64,000 bases of DNA from Phoenix dactylifera (lineage: Eukaryota > Streptophyta > Magnoliopsida > Arecales > Arecaceae): the NCBI RefSeq assembly GCF_009389715.1, contig NC_052401.1:663843-727842 (forward strand). Reading direction: 5' to 3'. This document shows positions 8,460 through 21,254 of this stretch, in pieces; positions within the stretch are counted from its first letter, which is position 1; each line of letters starts with the position of its first letter. A program made the translations under genes and the position numbers. The notes beneath the pieces were generated by a model. The model had not been told where the DNA came from, made no database searches, and saw only the letters and a program-made list of their open reading frames with translations.

Positions 8460-11119
8460 AGGCGTCAGGTGGGGGTGGGGACTGGTGGAGGAAAATTTTA
8501 TTTAATGGGTCTGCTTCCCGTTATTTTGTCTATTTAAAAGCGCCTGGTTTGGTTGGGGTGAAACTTTCCCCATGATCTTTACCTGAGGAAGGGCATGGCT
8601 TGGGAGTTGGGAATGCAAGTAACACTTCGATTGTTTTTTTCTCTAAAATAAATATTTCGTACCCTTCAAATACGGCCATATCCAAAAATAAAATAAAATA
8701 AAATAAAAAATAGTAGAGTACTCTAGGCAGCTTTTTTTTTTTTTTACCCACAGGACATTTTTGGAGTGGTTGGCATAGAAGGCTCACTTCTATTAACTAC
8801 CGGCTAAAATAAGAATAAAAAAACACTGAATTTTTTTTAAAAAAAATGTCAAGAAGTATACTTTTGACTTGGTATTAGGTAAGATGGGTCTCAAATTGGT
8901 AATCTGGTCATAAATCAAGTCTGAACTTTTAAGTTAATCTTTCCTTGTATGAAACCAATTAATCTGATTGAGAGCCATAGTCTTTGGAGCTCTGGAGGAT
9001 CAAGTATAGGCCTATTTTGCACCAATAATACATGACTTCTTAGGAAGACAATGGAGACAGCATTTTGCCATTAACTTGGAAGATTTTCTGATGGTATGAA
9101 TTCTTATACTTAAATCAAGCCTAAATTAGATCCTTTAGGCATATCAGCATTTCGTACATGGCCCACTCAGCTACCTTTCGAAAGCTTAAATTCTAGACAA
9201 AGCTAGCTTTCCTGAGAAAGTCGATCGACATGACTTGGTTGCCCAACGAATATAAGTATGGAGCAAGAATCGGAGTCCTTCCATAGTAAAATGGTTTAAA
9301 GGTTTGTCTTTTTTCTGAAGGGTAATGGAGGAAGTGAATTGCTTTCCCCAGATTTATTGAGATGGTAATAAAAGAAGACAAAGCTTGTAGATATATACAG
9401 AGTTAAGGCATGAGAAGAATAGGAGGGCAGAGGGTAGCCTGCTCCTTTCAGTCTGCATCAAGGGTAACAAGTGGTTCAATAGCAATCTATAGCTGTCAAG
9501 TAACCTCGGTGCACAGATTTCCCCAGAGCTAAAAACACTGAAGAGTTTTTGTATAAGACCGAAGCCAATGAAGAAGATTTTCTGACAAAAATTCAAAAAA
9601 TATATTCACTCCGGACCTGACAATGTATATTCACATTGTAGTAGGGGAAGAAAATCCTGCAGCTGTTGATGAAATTGTAACAAGAGTTAGTAGTGAATTT
9701 ACCATCATTTGTGAGTTCCTTTAGAGGTCATCATCTGACATGTTCCTCATTTCAGTTTTTGGACCCAATAATAGGTCAATATTGAATACTAGGCTTGATG
9801 TCTCAGAATTGATGGCATCCAATAGGAATGTTTATCATTCATCTTATCAAAACAAAAATCATAATAACGATTTCCTTGTCGGAACAAAGTAGTTTGAAAC
9901 TTTAAAAATCCAACACATATGTCCAGCATACTATATTTTTTAAGTTTTCAAAATATCATGAAATTATGCTCTAAATAAAACTTAATAATTTTTTGCTTAC
10001 AAAATAGTCTTTATAATTTTTTTTAAGAAGGAAAGGAAGTGATTACAGCCCTATCAACCATACAAATCCAAAGTGCTCCAAGATACGACTCTCTCCTGAG
10101 TTATGGCTCTTGCTAGGTATGGCTAATGCAAAAATCTACTAGATCATTCAAATTGCTGAAGTTAATTACCCAAAAGTTATAGAATTCTGTATTTTTTTTT
10201 ATATTTGATTAGCCAAGCAATATGTTAAATTAAGGAGGAGGACTTTCTCATCTTTCCTTCTGTATCATAGAATTTCCATGTGGTTCGTCTCATAAGAGAA
10301 AACAGCTGAGCCATTGACACATGCTTTCATAACTAAAAAATGTAACTAGCAAAATCATTCAGCTGGTGTGCTGTTTTTGTATTTGCGCCGTGAATTGTGG
10401 CAAAATAATGGAAGCAAAGAAGAATGTGAATGGTGGGAGAGACAGTTGAGTGAATTTTTTGGGTGGTTTTTCTGAGTTACCATGGCATTATGTAACAGCT
10501 TAAGACCTCACCCAAAATAGCGTCAGGTTAAAAGTTTAAATCCATTCAAATCTAATTACAAGCATTACGATCGGCCGATGGTCAGCCTCAATGAGCCTTT
10601 GCTGCAATGTTCCCTAGTCCACATGAGTTATAGGCTGGATTTACTCTGATACTATTTGTAACAACCTTTGATTTCATCCAAAATAGTTAGCTCGAAGGTA
10701 TTTTTTAGATTTTATATACATGTATAAATACCCAAGATCTCTTGGGCAAATAATTGATATGGAACTAAACACATGCCCACGGATCTCCCACATTATTCTT
10801 TTGCATTTGTTAGTGGTCCCTGCTACTCTTCGTCCACAATAATTGGGACCCAAAACGAGTAGAAAATGGGTCACCTAGAAAAGATTAAAGTAGAACCTGA
10901 CTTGGCTTAAACGCGCGTGCACTGCGTGGGGCTCTGCGTACATCTTCCACATTACTGGGAGCGAGAGAGAGGAGAAGCCGCAGCTTTGGGAGTGCTACCA
11001 TCCTTGTTATTCCTTGGTTGAATAGTACCAGTTTTATTTTACCCTTTTTTTGTTTTCTATTATCTTTAAACTCAAGCAATTATACATCAATTCAGCAACA
11101 CCATCACCCTCCTATTTTC
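8460..11119. other. Unit 1 spacer
   Basis: No gene recognised. Holds an (AAAAT)n tract near 8,685-8,710, a poly-T run near 8,732-8,745 and the empty sites of the unit 2 LINE (8,510-8,527) and Copia element (9,515-9,519). Around 10,490 and 10,658 two related words (TGTAACAGCTTAAGACCTCA and TGTAACAACCTTTGATTTCA, each leading into CCAAAATAG) suggest the ends of an old repeat of unknown type. Confidence 0.5.
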
Positions 11120-11580
11120 TCGAGATCAATTTTAATAGGACCGTGATGAAAAAAAAAGGGTGCATTTGTGGAGCAGACTATATTATATGAAGTGCTAAGT
11201 GCACCGCCAGTTGCAGACGGTGTTAGAATTTTTGATACTACAATTCCAATGGTGGAGTTACATGCAGCTTGAAAAGATCTAAATTATGTTATATATACAT
11301 TAAGGGTTTCACAGGTTTATTTAGACGAAGACTCTATAACAATTATTAGATATCTTTCTAATTCACCTCCTACTGACAGAAGACTTTTTCCATTGGATTG
11401 TTGGCGATGATGCATTCACTACTATAAATTGAGATTTCACATATTTATAGAGAAGCTAATAGTGCAACTGATCGGATGACATTTTATGTGGCAAATTATA
11501 TGAGATCTACATTATAGGTTTTTTCAACAGATCTTCCTATTTAATTTTGTAATATTTTATTTTTCATTCCCATGGATGTA
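11120..11580 (+). mobile_element. LINE RNase H remnant, second fragment of unit 1
   Basis: Translation resembles the LINE RNase H domain: FNRTV followed by a degraded core, ELHAA with a stop where the unit 2 copy reads ELRAAWKDL, and then VSQVYLDEDSITIIRY. It carries more stops than the unit 2 counterpart at 37,498-37,960. It is a separate, older insertion from the one at 5,890-6,587. Confidence 0.65.
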
Positions 11581-12994
11581 TTTATGCTCAATTAACTTAA
11601 ATCATCCGATTTATTGAAAAAAAAAGGTTGATTATCACCCGTGAGACGTAACCTCATGATACTACAATCTTTCTCTTGCCCGACTAATTCTAGCAATCAA
11701 TGGTTACAGTTTGGTGTTTAGTTTAAATGTTGGCATCAAACATCATGGCACCTTCATGGGATGTGAGACATAACTAGTTGATGGTTTGTATTGGTTATTT
11801 CAATCTGGTAGATATATTTTAAGTGCATATAATGTGAGTGCCTCATCATAAAAGAAAAGAGATCTCCTCTATAACACTTAAGAGTTGTGTTTGATACTCC
11901 AATATGCCAAATTCCAGGCACAAAATCTTGCTTTGAATCAACTCTCGAATGCTTGGTTATACTTGCCTTCAAAGCAAGCCGCACCTTTGGGTGCCAAAAT
12001 TTGCCACTTAAGATATTTAACCTTCGGACATAATAAATAACACGAACTATTACATGTATGATGACTCCTTTGAATTCCCAAATGGCCTTATTCCACCATG
12101 TAATGATTTCACCCAAGAAAATAAAAAAAATGATTTTGTACCCACAGAACATTAATTTTGTACGATCCTAAAGTAATAAAAATGCCGGAAGGTAGGGTGG
12201 GGAGGTTTCTCCCAAACATTCTCAACCTTCAATTGTTTTATGCTTCCTTTAGACTCTCTCTGATTTCTTTTTCATCGTGCTGCTTTTCAAAGTTCTCTCC
12301 CGAACACTCTCTTCCTCATCTAAGCAGAAGTCCCCGCATGAGAGTCCTTTAAAGCGTGGTAGCTAAGCAAAGTCAAATATGGATTCTTTAAACACCGTAG
12401 TTGAGAAATTTGTATTAAAAATATGATTTAAATTACATATATTGTTCATAGCACTAGTGTGCTTTATATTCAAATTGAACTCATAGATATAGTAAAATAT
12501 ATAATAAAATTTTATGGTTATGAGAAAGATACTAGAGGCCAAATATAGTATAATACAATAACAAAATTTTATGATTTGATATAAATACTAAATTTGAATA
12601 TAACAATGAGACTCCATAATTTTTAGAGATTGATCTAAGTTGATATATCAAGATTATGCATGCAATATGCAATAACTATGATATCTAATACCGTACATAC
12701 TATAATAGACGAGATTGTACTTGATTCTGGCAACTGTAATATATCAGAAGGCACTGTAAGTCTGGTAATCAAGGAGGAGGTCATGGCGGTTGAGGACGAC
12801 CATACTATGATATTTAATATCGTGCATGCATGTTATATTATGATAGATGTGATTGTGCATAATTTTCACTTAATAGTAGCGTTGACGGGTCCACGACGTT
12901 GGTTTCTTTTTCCCCGGTGAATTAATTTTATCCCACTGTCCCCGTTTAACAGACTTGGAGACCTCTGAATGGAATAAATAAAGGCAACGGTGTT
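11581..12994. other. Unit 1 distal spacer, upstream of DIR-A copy 2
   Basis: No gene recognised; AT-rich. The last ~125 bp (from GTAGCGTTGACGGGTCCAC at about 12,869) are conserved in front of both visible downstream units and probably belong to the DIR-A upstream region. Confidence 0.5.
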
Positions 12995-13260
12995 TCCAAG
13001 TGCTAACTGCCGCACTGATTGAGAGCTTGAGACCAGGAGCTATATGTAACAGAAAACAGCAAGTTCCAGTGAATCCAATCCTGTCACATAATCCTACACA
13101 TGGTGGGACCATGGCTTATTCCCATACTTTTGGGTGCTGAGTTGGCTGTTCCCTATTACCTCCATGGAACCAAAGCTCCCGCTGAGCCAATTAGTTTGTG
13201 TCACGAATTTTACTACACTCATTATTGCACTTCATTTGTCTTTGCCACCATCGTTTTCCT

Positions 13261-13271
13261 CTATAAATATA
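13261..13271 (+). promoter_or_regulatory. TATA box of DIR-A pseudogene copy 2
   Basis: CTATAAATATA, identical in sequence and spacing to copy 1. Confidence 0.7.
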
Positions 13272-13326
13272 GCTTCCATGATTCCATCTTAGCTTAATTC
13301 CATGCCCTCCACGCATTGGCAGAAAA

Positions 13327-13904
13327 ATGGCTACCATCACCACAACCATTTCATCTCTTCTTTTTGGCATGCTCCTCCCATCCCTCTTCCTCCCCACTTG
13401 CGGCCTAACTAATGCAAAAACCCAGGCCCATTTCTCCAAACCAGCCCACATGAAGCTAAGGCAGAAGGTAAGCCACCTCCACTTCTTCTTCCATGACGTA
13501 GTGAGCGGCCGCAAGGCGACGGCGGTGCCGGTCACCGATCCAGTCATGCCTTTGCCATCGAGCTTCGGCAAGATCGTCATGATGGATGATTTGCTGACGG
13601 AGGGGCCGGAGCCGACTTCGAAACCCGTGGGCCGGGCTTAGGGGATGTATGCATTTGCGGCCCAGCAGGAGCTGGGCCTGCTCATGGTCATGAACTTGGT
13701 GTTCACAGAGGGGAAGTACAACGGCAGCGTGCTCACCGTGCTCGGACGGAACCGGTGCTTCACCGGGTACGGGAGATGCCGGTGGTCGGAGGGAGCGGGC
13801 TGTTCCGATTCGCCCGGGGCTATGCTCAGGCCCAAACCCACTGGTTGGATCCCAACACGGGGGATGCCATTGTTGAGTACAATGCTTACGTGCTGCACTA
13901 CTGA
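13327..13904 (+). pseudogene. Dirigent protein pseudogene, DIR-A copy 2
   Basis: Same reading frame as copy 1 with the same CAG to TAG stop (13,639-13,641) and the same one-base deletion near 13,751 that shifts the last ~50 codons out of frame. The later codon that is TAG in copy 1 is still CAG here (13,827-13,829). Because both shared lesions predate the unit 1/unit 2 split, the gene was already dead when it was duplicated, unless conversion copied the lesions later. Over the whole pseudogene plus upstream kilobase only one difference from copy 1 was found. Confidence 0.92.
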
Positions 13905-14304
13905 ACTGAACCTAATAGTTGAAGTGCCGCTTGAAGAAATAATTAGCTGTAGGTCTTCTTCTTTTCATTTTTGAGTGTTGATCTTTAAGCAGACCGGTGT
14001 CTTTATTTGATACTTTTCTTCCTCGGTAGATGCTGAGGCTCCTTTTCACTGTGTCTTTGTGGGAGTTACCTTCAGTTGGATTGGATTCATAACATAACAG
14101 TTTGTTTTATCCCTCGGTCGGTACCGCCTTTTTGTTTGCATGGACGGCTTGTCAGTTGTCGCTGAGCAGTGAAACAAAAGACGAAGTATTGGTGGCCGTG
14201 TGAGACCTACCTGGTTCACAAGGGCGTCTCCACCGAGTCCGGATGCTACTGAATTACACCCCGTGGCCAAATGATCCAGATGGTGAGGAATTCATAGAAA
14301 GATT
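13905..14304. other. DIR-A copy 2 3' flank with MITE empty site
   Basis: No further gene. Contains the uninterrupted TGT target (14,050-14,052) that is split by the 472-bp MITE in unit 1. Confidence 0.8.
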
Positions 14305-17300
14305 TGTCACGCCCCGGCTAGATTCCGCGCGTGATATGGCCATACTATCGAAGAGTACGGCCCACGATAACACGAAGCCAAACGTTTCATTTAGTTTTCA
14401 AATTCATCTCAAATATAATAGAATAAATATGAATCCAATTTCATTATTTATTAAATAAAAACCAATATTAATTCAAAGCTTCTAAATCCAAACATAAATA
14501 CTAAGCCTATAATCCTTAATATTCAGAAAATCATTAACTATAAATTTGTAGTCAATTTAAAATACTAAAATTTTTCTACAAAATTGTCAAGCGTGCTAGC
14601 ACCAACTCCACGTCTAGACCATCTTCTGTCCCTACTGATCCTATTCATCTAGCGAGAGAAAAATAAAAATAAAGGTATACGAGCGACACAGCTCAATGAG
14701 TAAACCTTTCACTATCTTACTAGATCAAGCATAAGTTTTTCATGCTAATGCATCATTGAAGAAAAATAACAGGTATTCCAAAATAATCATTTCATACATA
14801 GTATATTAAAAACAGGTTATATAGCAAATCATGCATGAACAAATCATCCATCTTTCATCAATAATTTCATAAATCGTTTTTCATGTTATGTAATCCTATC
14901 ACGAAATTCAAAATATTGCTCACATATATTTGTGTTATGGTCACTATAACCTGTAACAGGGTTGTCTTCGTAATCGACAAGATTTTATAGTTCATATTTG
15001 TCACCAACTTTAATCCATTAGCAGAAGGCCGTTTTCGTTGGATGCTAGCTCCAAGGCGTCGATTGAAATTCATGATCAGATTATATGATAAAACACTTAT
15101 TTTTTTCTTAAAACATACACATAAAAAATGAAAAATACTAAATGATATGATCAGATTCATAACAGAGCTATTTTCATTAGAATATTAATGAAACTTTATT
15201 TCATAATAAAGCCTGATTTTCATGATACAAATGCTAATCCAAAATTTTAAGAAAAGTGTGATATTTTCACAAGCAGATTTTATGCATGAAAGACATGATT
15301 ATAAAAAGTACAAGATCTACTAGATCTTACAGTTCAAAAACTAGTAAGAAGTATAAAATTTACTTACCTGTTTCGCCTTAAGCCGTCAAACTTCACTAGG
15401 TGATTCAGTCAACCCTATTAACAATATTAAAAGCGAGATTAATTTCCATTTGAAATAAATAAGAAAGGAGAGAGAGAGAGAGAGAGTTGGTCGAGTGACA
15501 GTGTTCGATGGTTCCGGATGGTTTAGGACCGAGCAACTCGATCAACAAATCATAGGGCATAAACTCGATCAAGGCTTAGATTAGCCAACATGGTTCATCA
15601 ATGAAGGTTTTAAGGACATTCAACAAGGCTAGGATGATCAGTCCAGTAGGTAGCCCGGGCACCAGAGCAGAACTGTGCCCTTTACAAGGTTAACTCGGGT
15701 TCGTAGATCAAGTCAACACGACCCGATACTGGGTTCCTTGGACATTCTAGAGAGAGAAAGTAGAGAGGAGAGAGAAGGTGGAGAGAGAAAGTGGAGAGAG
15801 GAAAGAGAAGGTAGAGAGAAAGTGGAGAGAGGAGAGGGAAGGTAGAGAGAGAAAGTGGAAAAAGAAAGTGGAGAGAGAGAGAAAATGAGAGAGGATAGCT
15901 CTCTTTCTCTCTCTCATCCTCTTCTCTTCTTTTTCTTCCCTTGTTCTTTTCTTCTTTCTTCTCCCATTGCAACAACAAAGAAAAGAGGGGTGGCTGATGA
16001 TGGTGACTGCAACAGTTCGGCGGTAGTGGCAATGGCGGTGGCTATGGCCAGCGGCGGCGGCTGATTGGTGAGGAAATCCAAAAAAAAGATCCAAAAATAA
16101 GGGAATCAGACTCTCCTTGACTTCCAGCCATTGGCTGCTCACCGACTGTAGGGTGTTGCCCACAATAACACAAAGCCCATAATAACAATATTCTTTCATA
16201 TAACATGATAAAATTTGTCCAACTTGTATCTAAATCAAATATTTGAATATTGAAAACTACAACCCAAAATTTATAGTCATCGCTACTTCTATGACAGCTT
16301 GTAACTATGCTTTAAGCTTTATTTTTTCAACCTTCATTCATTTATTCTTTTCCGCTCCTAGCAACTTTATTTATCTTAAAAAAATATAAAGAGACAAATG
16401 AGCTTTGGAGTTCAGTAAGTAACTATGCACCATCTTACCAGATCAAGTATGGGTTTTTCCATGTCAATATATCATTTAAAGAAAATAAGAGACAATCCAA
16501 AATAAGCATTCATAACACATATATTAAAACAAGTCAAAAAGGAACTCATGCATGCATAAATCATTTATTTTCCACAAACATGCTTCAAGTTCATTTTGCA
16601 AATAAATGCATAAATTATTCTTCTAACATTTAGCTTCAAAATCTTGCTCGCAGATATTCACGCTATGGTCACTATAACCCATAATATGGCTGTTTTCGTA
16701 ATCGACAAGATTTTATAGTTTACATTCGTTACTAACTTTAACCCATTGGCTGAGGGCCGTTTTCTTTAGATGCTAGCTCTAAGGTGTCGATTGGCCTCCA
16801 TTTCTAGAGGCAGTCATAGTTATCTGAGAGCTTATAAAATATTTCACAAATAATACTTTAATAAGTAGGTTGAAAATGTTAAATGGCATCGCAAAACTTT
16901 AAATAATTATGCCATATATGAAATTTTACATAACCATAAGTCATTTACTATTAAGTATTCTAATTATGCCACATATATCATTTTTATGCAATTTTTCATA
17001 AATCATATGTAGATCATTTACAACAAAGTATTCAGTAAAGATGCTATTTGACCAAAAATATGGATTATTTTCAACCGTATGCTTGGGTTTAAACTTTTAA
17101 AAAAATGCAAGATCAATCATATCAAATATAATTCATAATTTTTCTTACTAAAAATTAATCAATAATTTAAAATTAATAAGATTTATGCCAAAATTATTTA
17201 CCTCTGTTCGTCCAAAAATTTTTAGATTCAGTTGGATAGCTCCGCTGCACAAAACTGTTTAAAATAAATTACTTGCTATTTACCTTTTTAAAAAAAACAA

Positions 17301-18075
17301 TTCGAAATGAATTTGAGCCGGCTTCAAGTTCTGATTGGGTAAGCCGGATTTGGATATACAAATCTAGTAAAGAGAGAATGCTTGCACCAAGGATGGACAT
17401 TTCTCTCTCTCCCTCCCCCCCCCCCCCCCCCCCCCCCCCCCTTTTTTTTTTTTCTCCTTTTTCTCTTTTCTTCTTCCTCTTTTCTTCTTTTCTTCTTTCC
17501 TTTTCTTCTTTTCTTCTCCTTCATCGCCCTCCCCTCTTTTCTTCCCCGTGAAACTGGAGGGGGAAGGGCGAGAGCCCACCCCACCTAAGACAGAGAAGGG
17601 GAAGGAGGCCTCTAGCCCGACGGTGGCGCGGCCGAGGGCCGGCGGGCGGTAGGGTGGAACCACCAGATATGCTCTCCCCCCTTCTCTTCTTCTTCTTCTT
17701 TTTCTTCTTCTTCTTCTTCTTTTTCCTTATTCCGGCGGCCCTTTGCCGGATTCCAGCCATTGTCGATCGATCGGAAGGAGGGGGAGACAAGAGAAGGAAA
17801 TGCGAAGGGTATGGAAGGCCTTACCTTGCTCCGATGAGGCGTTGCACCTCGACCCCGGCGGCACAAGCGAGGGCACAGTCAGCTCAAGCAGGAGAAGGGA
17901 CGAAGATGGAGGAGGAATAAGAAGATGGATGGAGGTGGAGTGGAATCGAGGGTTTTTTAAGCCCCAGAGAGGGAGGGTAACGATCGGCCGTTCGTCAGTT
18001 ACAACCGTCTAACGGCCGCGGCGGTTGGGCCTGCCGACTTTGGGCTAAGTCAGGCCCAGTTGGCTTGATTCTTAC
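14305..18075 (-). mobile_element. LTR-like repeat block, unit 2 copy
   Basis: Counterpart of 1,786-5,537, with the same TGTCACGCCCCGG edge and the same two diverged sub-copies. It differs by point changes, a shorter GAGA minisatellite, and expansion of a short C run to about 27 C at 17,415-17,441. No coding capacity seen. The right edge is approximate. Confidence 0.5.
17415..17441. repeat. Poly-C tract (~27 nt) expanded in unit 2
   Basis: Unit 1 has CCCCCTCCCCC at the matching place (about 4,898-4,908); unit 2 has an uninterrupted C run of about 27 followed by about 11 T. Either true expansion or an assembly artefact at a homopolymer. Confidence 0.75.
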
Positions 18076-18427
18076 AGACTGTGTAAGCCCAAACCTCCGC
18101 GAGAGGACTGCGAATACTGAAGCAAAAGACTGAATCTTCCATGAAATCTATCACATTGAATGCTGTGACGACGACACAACAACAACAGCTATGGTAACTC
18201 TTAAATAAAAAGCATGGATGCAAGGAAAATGTTTTGAAAACTAATCCGGCCATGGGTCGGCACCTCCAACTAGAGTACAGCAAATAATACAAGTCTAATT
18301 ATCCCAATTGGTGTAATGTTAATTGGACCACTTTATGGGACGAGTCCCATTCGACAGATGCTATATCACATCAGTTAATTTCAAAAAAATAATAATATTT
18401 AATTATCTTTTGTAGGTCCTTGCTAAT

Positions 18428-19204
18428 TATCAATTATGTTCTATTTAGATGCCCCCATGCAGCTTAGGTGTGGGGTAGGATCATGAACTCACCGCAGGTA
18501 GTGACTTAAGTAGAGGACTTCTTAAGCCAGCTGAAGGGAGCTCGGTGGCGACCAAGCACTCTGGAGTGGAATATTAGATGTGCCTATGTGGCCTATCATA
18601 TAAGGCTAGACTAAAATACCCAAATTTTTGAGGGTAGAAGTATGCACTCGAGGATAGTGGCGGGCAGGGCTTTACTTCACCCCTATCTCCTTGCTTTCTC
18701 AAGGTTGACTTTGATGGCAGTATCGTTGACAATAGAGATAGAGGTGGAGTGGGCTTTGTGATCAGGGATCATGAGTCTAAGCTCATTACGGCCGGCATGT
18801 CTTCGATGAATCAGTCAATGGTGCAGAGCTGAGAGCTGTATGGGAGGACATTGTTTTTGCCAAATGGGTCCTAGGGGCGACTTGTATTCAGCTTGAGGGC
18901 GATGCGGCCATGGTGATTGATTGGATTCAGAAGAGTGTTGATAGGCACAGACATTCGGATAGGCATCTGCTTTGTTAGATATATGTAAGATTGTGAGTGG
19001 GCTGATGGCATTCCGAGCTACCCATATCTATCGGAAGGCAAACAGTGTTGCCTCCTATGCGGCGCACCACTCAGAAGAATTTTGTTGGGAGGGCACGGAC
19101 GCTGCTCCCTCACCCCTTCGTCGACTTTTGGTTTTTGACTCTTACAAGTGCACTCATATGCGTATGGTATGGTTTGCCGTTGTATCATAAAAATAAAAAA
19201 AAAA
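18428..19204 (+). mobile_element. LINE 3'-end remnant with poly-A tail, unit 2
   Basis: Counterpart of 5,890-6,587. It retains the 3' end missing from unit 1: coding remnant to about 19,130, a short 3' UTR, then an A-rich tail at 19,188-19,204. RNase H words FDGSIVDNRDRGGVGFVIRDH and LEGDAAMVIDWI are readable, interrupted by stops. Confidence 0.8.
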
Positions 19205-20373
19205 GGAAGTAGTTGCTATCTTGTTTTCTTGTTATTCTTGTCGTCGTCGTTGTTGTTTGCTGCTGTTATGAATAAAATTTGTTTCCTTTTGCTTCATTAT
19301 TGGTAGTCTTATTCAAGTCTATATAAAACATTTTTTGTCTAGATTCTCTCTCTTAAAATGTGGTTAATACTTGGAGATTTTGTTAAGGTACGGATTTTCG
19401 CACCGACACATGAATAGATTTTTAAGAAATTCGTTTTAACTGCAAACATATGAACCAATTTGGAAAGGCCACGACGTTCCAGGAGACCACTCGGACCACC
19501 TAGTCTGGGATTATGGAGTTGTAAGAGGTAATCAGCTTTTGTAGCTTTGTTGTGGGTGCTCTTGGAGACTGCCATGACCGAAATGTGGAGGTATCACTGG
19601 TCCCTCTTGCTCTCACCTACCCTTAATGAGCCCGTCCCACAAGAGATGCATTGGCCTCTCTCCAATCACATATGTTGCTACCGAAAGCAACATTATTTGT
19701 AGGTTCTGATAGCCCGTTTGCAGCAACATAAGGTTTCATCTAATAAATTTAGCTAGGATATGTTATTTGAATTTCTTAATAATATATAAGTATCCAAAAT
19801 CTATCTAGTTCGTAGAAAAAATAGTACTAATCATCTACCCAAAGGACAACCAATGATCTAAAATTATATTTCCCAAAATAGAGAGGACCGAACATATGTT
19901 CTAGCCTTTCAGGCACGCACCCCCTTGAATCGAAACATTGGCAAACTAGATTTCACCCTCACGAAAAAAAAAAAAAAGAAGCAGAACAGGAGCCTACCGC
20001 AAGTACTACTACTTTTATGCGAACCCTCCTGTGCAAGCTATAACAGCCTAATAATGATATAGCGGTTGCTACCTAAAGTAGGTTTGGGGAAAAAAGTAGC
20101 AGGATTTGACCCAAAAAAAAGTAGTAGGTTTGAAAAAGCTGTCCACATGTAAAGAATTTTACGATTACTTTGCTCTCGTTCCAACTTTTTATTTTTCTGA
20201 GCAATGATTCCACTCTCCATGGCCTGTAGCATTGAGTAGAGCCAGGGGACACCGACAATGACATCCATTGAATGAAAAAGAAAAGAGCCAAAACCAAAAC
20301 CACATCATGAAGATCACCTTGCAACCAACGCCATTGAGAGGACACAAACTAAATCAGAAAACCAACCTCTAAA
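19205..20373. other. Unit 2 spacer and 3' flank of DIR-B copy 2
   Basis: No gene recognised. The first ~115 bp (TTGTCGTCGTCG-rich) are shared with unit 3 at about 41,438-41,580 but partly deleted from unit 1. Confidence 0.5.
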
Positions 20374-20952
20374 TCAGTAGTGCATGACGAAAACATTGTA
20401 CTCCACCACAGCATCACCAGTCTTAAGATTGAAGGTGTGCGTCCGGGCCTGGGCATAACCCTGGGCCAACCGGAAAAGCCCACTTCCCCCGATCACCGGC
20501 ATCTCGATCACCTCCGAGGACACCGTATTCCGGCCCAATATGATCACCGTGCTTCCATTGTACTTGCCTTCGGTGAAGGCAAAGTTCATGGACATCAGCA
20601 GGCCTATCTCCTCCTTGGATGCCAGCGCGTAGAAACCCTGGGCCCGGCCCACTAGCTTTGAAGTGAGCTCAGGGCCAACGGTCAGCGCGTCGTCGATCAT
20701 GACCAACGTGCCGAATCTTGTCGCCGACTGGTTGGCCGAGGCCGCCTGGGCCACCCTAACGGCGCTCGGATCCGGCCCGCTCACGACGTCGTGCAAGAAT
20801 AGCCGCAGGTGGCTCAGCTTCTGGCGCACCGGCGGCGTCGCCGGCTTTTGACTCTGGAGGAAACTGTAGCGTTCTCCATCCTTGGCTGAGGAGGGAGTGA
20901 TGGTGCTGATGAATAAGAGAAGAAGAATGGAGATCGAAAAGAGTTTGCCCAT
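20374..20952 (-). CDS. Dirigent protein, DIR-B copy 2 (192 aa)
   Basis: Intact intronless gene, start ATG at 20,952 equivalent to copy 1. The signal peptide has one extra codon (LLLLFIST versus LLLLFST). The dirigent core is complete: [71 protein letters not shown] and NGS are potential glycosylation sites. The protein differs from copy 1 at about 17 positions, nearly all between the serine/alanine-rich loop and the IEMPV motif. The last third of the gene and the 3' flank are almost identical to copy 1. Function is as for the family: apoplastic radical-coupling guidance. The downstream product and partner oxidase are unknown. Confidence 0.93.
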   Translation of the reverse strand: MGKLFSISILLLLFISTITPSSAKDGERYSFLQSQKPATPPVRQKLSHLRLFLHDVVSGPDPSAVRVAQAASANQSATRFGTLVMIDDALTVGPELTSKLVGRAQGFYALASKEEIGLLMSMNFAFTEGKYNGSTVIILGRNTVSSEVIEMPVIGGSGLFRLAQGYAQARTHTFNLKTGDAVVEYNVFVMHY

Positions 20953-20959
20953 GAGAACC

Positions 20960-20961
<2 letters not shown>

Positions 20962-21050
<89 letters not shown>
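20962..21050. repeat. (CA)19(GA)26 compound microsatellite in DIR-B2 leader
   Basis: Same position relative to the start codon as in copy 1 but with about three fewer CA and five more GA units. Direct evidence of slippage since the unit duplication. Confidence 0.9.
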
Positions 21051-21053
<3 letters not shown>

Positions 21054-21116
21054 TGAGAATGGGATGGGAGTTTGGGTTTTGGTGTGATGAGTGTATGTGT
21101 CTGAGCCCTTGGTGGT

Positions 21117-21126
21117 TATTTATGGG
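21117..21126 (-). promoter_or_regulatory. TATA-like box of DIR-B copy 2
   Basis: The minus strand reads CCATAAATAA, equivalent to the box at 8,441-8,452. The LINE insertion lies about 50 bp upstream of it and so separates this promoter from its original upstream sequence. Confidence 0.5.
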
Positions 21127-21176
21127 GACCGTCAAGTGGGGGTGGGGACTGGTGGAGGAAAATTTTATTTAATGGG

Positions 21177-21194
21177 TCTGCTTCCCGTTCTTTT
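21177..21194. repeat. LINE target-site duplication, 3' side
   Basis: TCTGCTTCCCGTTCTTTT, repeated at 27,500-27,517. Unit 1 has one copy with a single change at 8,510-8,527. Confidence 0.95.
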
Positions 21195-21254
21195 TTTTTT
21201 TTTTTTTTTGGTCAAAACGGCAATTCATATAGCTCTAACGTGAGTACATCCTGC

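Larger units (their letters stand above)
1..12994 (+). repeat. Tandem segmental duplication, unit 1
   Basis: The sequence from base 1 restarts at 12,995 and again at 39,372, so the window begins inside a tandem array. The true left edge of the unit is not visible. The unit carries pseudogene DIR-A (plus) and gene DIR-B (minus), an LTR-like block and two LINE remnants. Without the unit-1-specific MITE it is about 12.5 kb, close to unit 2 without its LINE and Copia insertions (about 12.7 kb). By eye, units 1 and 2 differ by roughly 1-1.5% over most spacer, with only one difference seen in the first 1,058 bp. Confidence 0.95.

Noticed and set aside
20953-21135. In-frame N-terminal extension of DIR-B2 with Ser-Leu and Cys-Val repeats
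   Set aside because: It is a translation of the (CT)n(GT)n microsatellite, starts at a non-ATG codon and crosses the TATA-like box; the internal ATG with a signal peptide is the true start.
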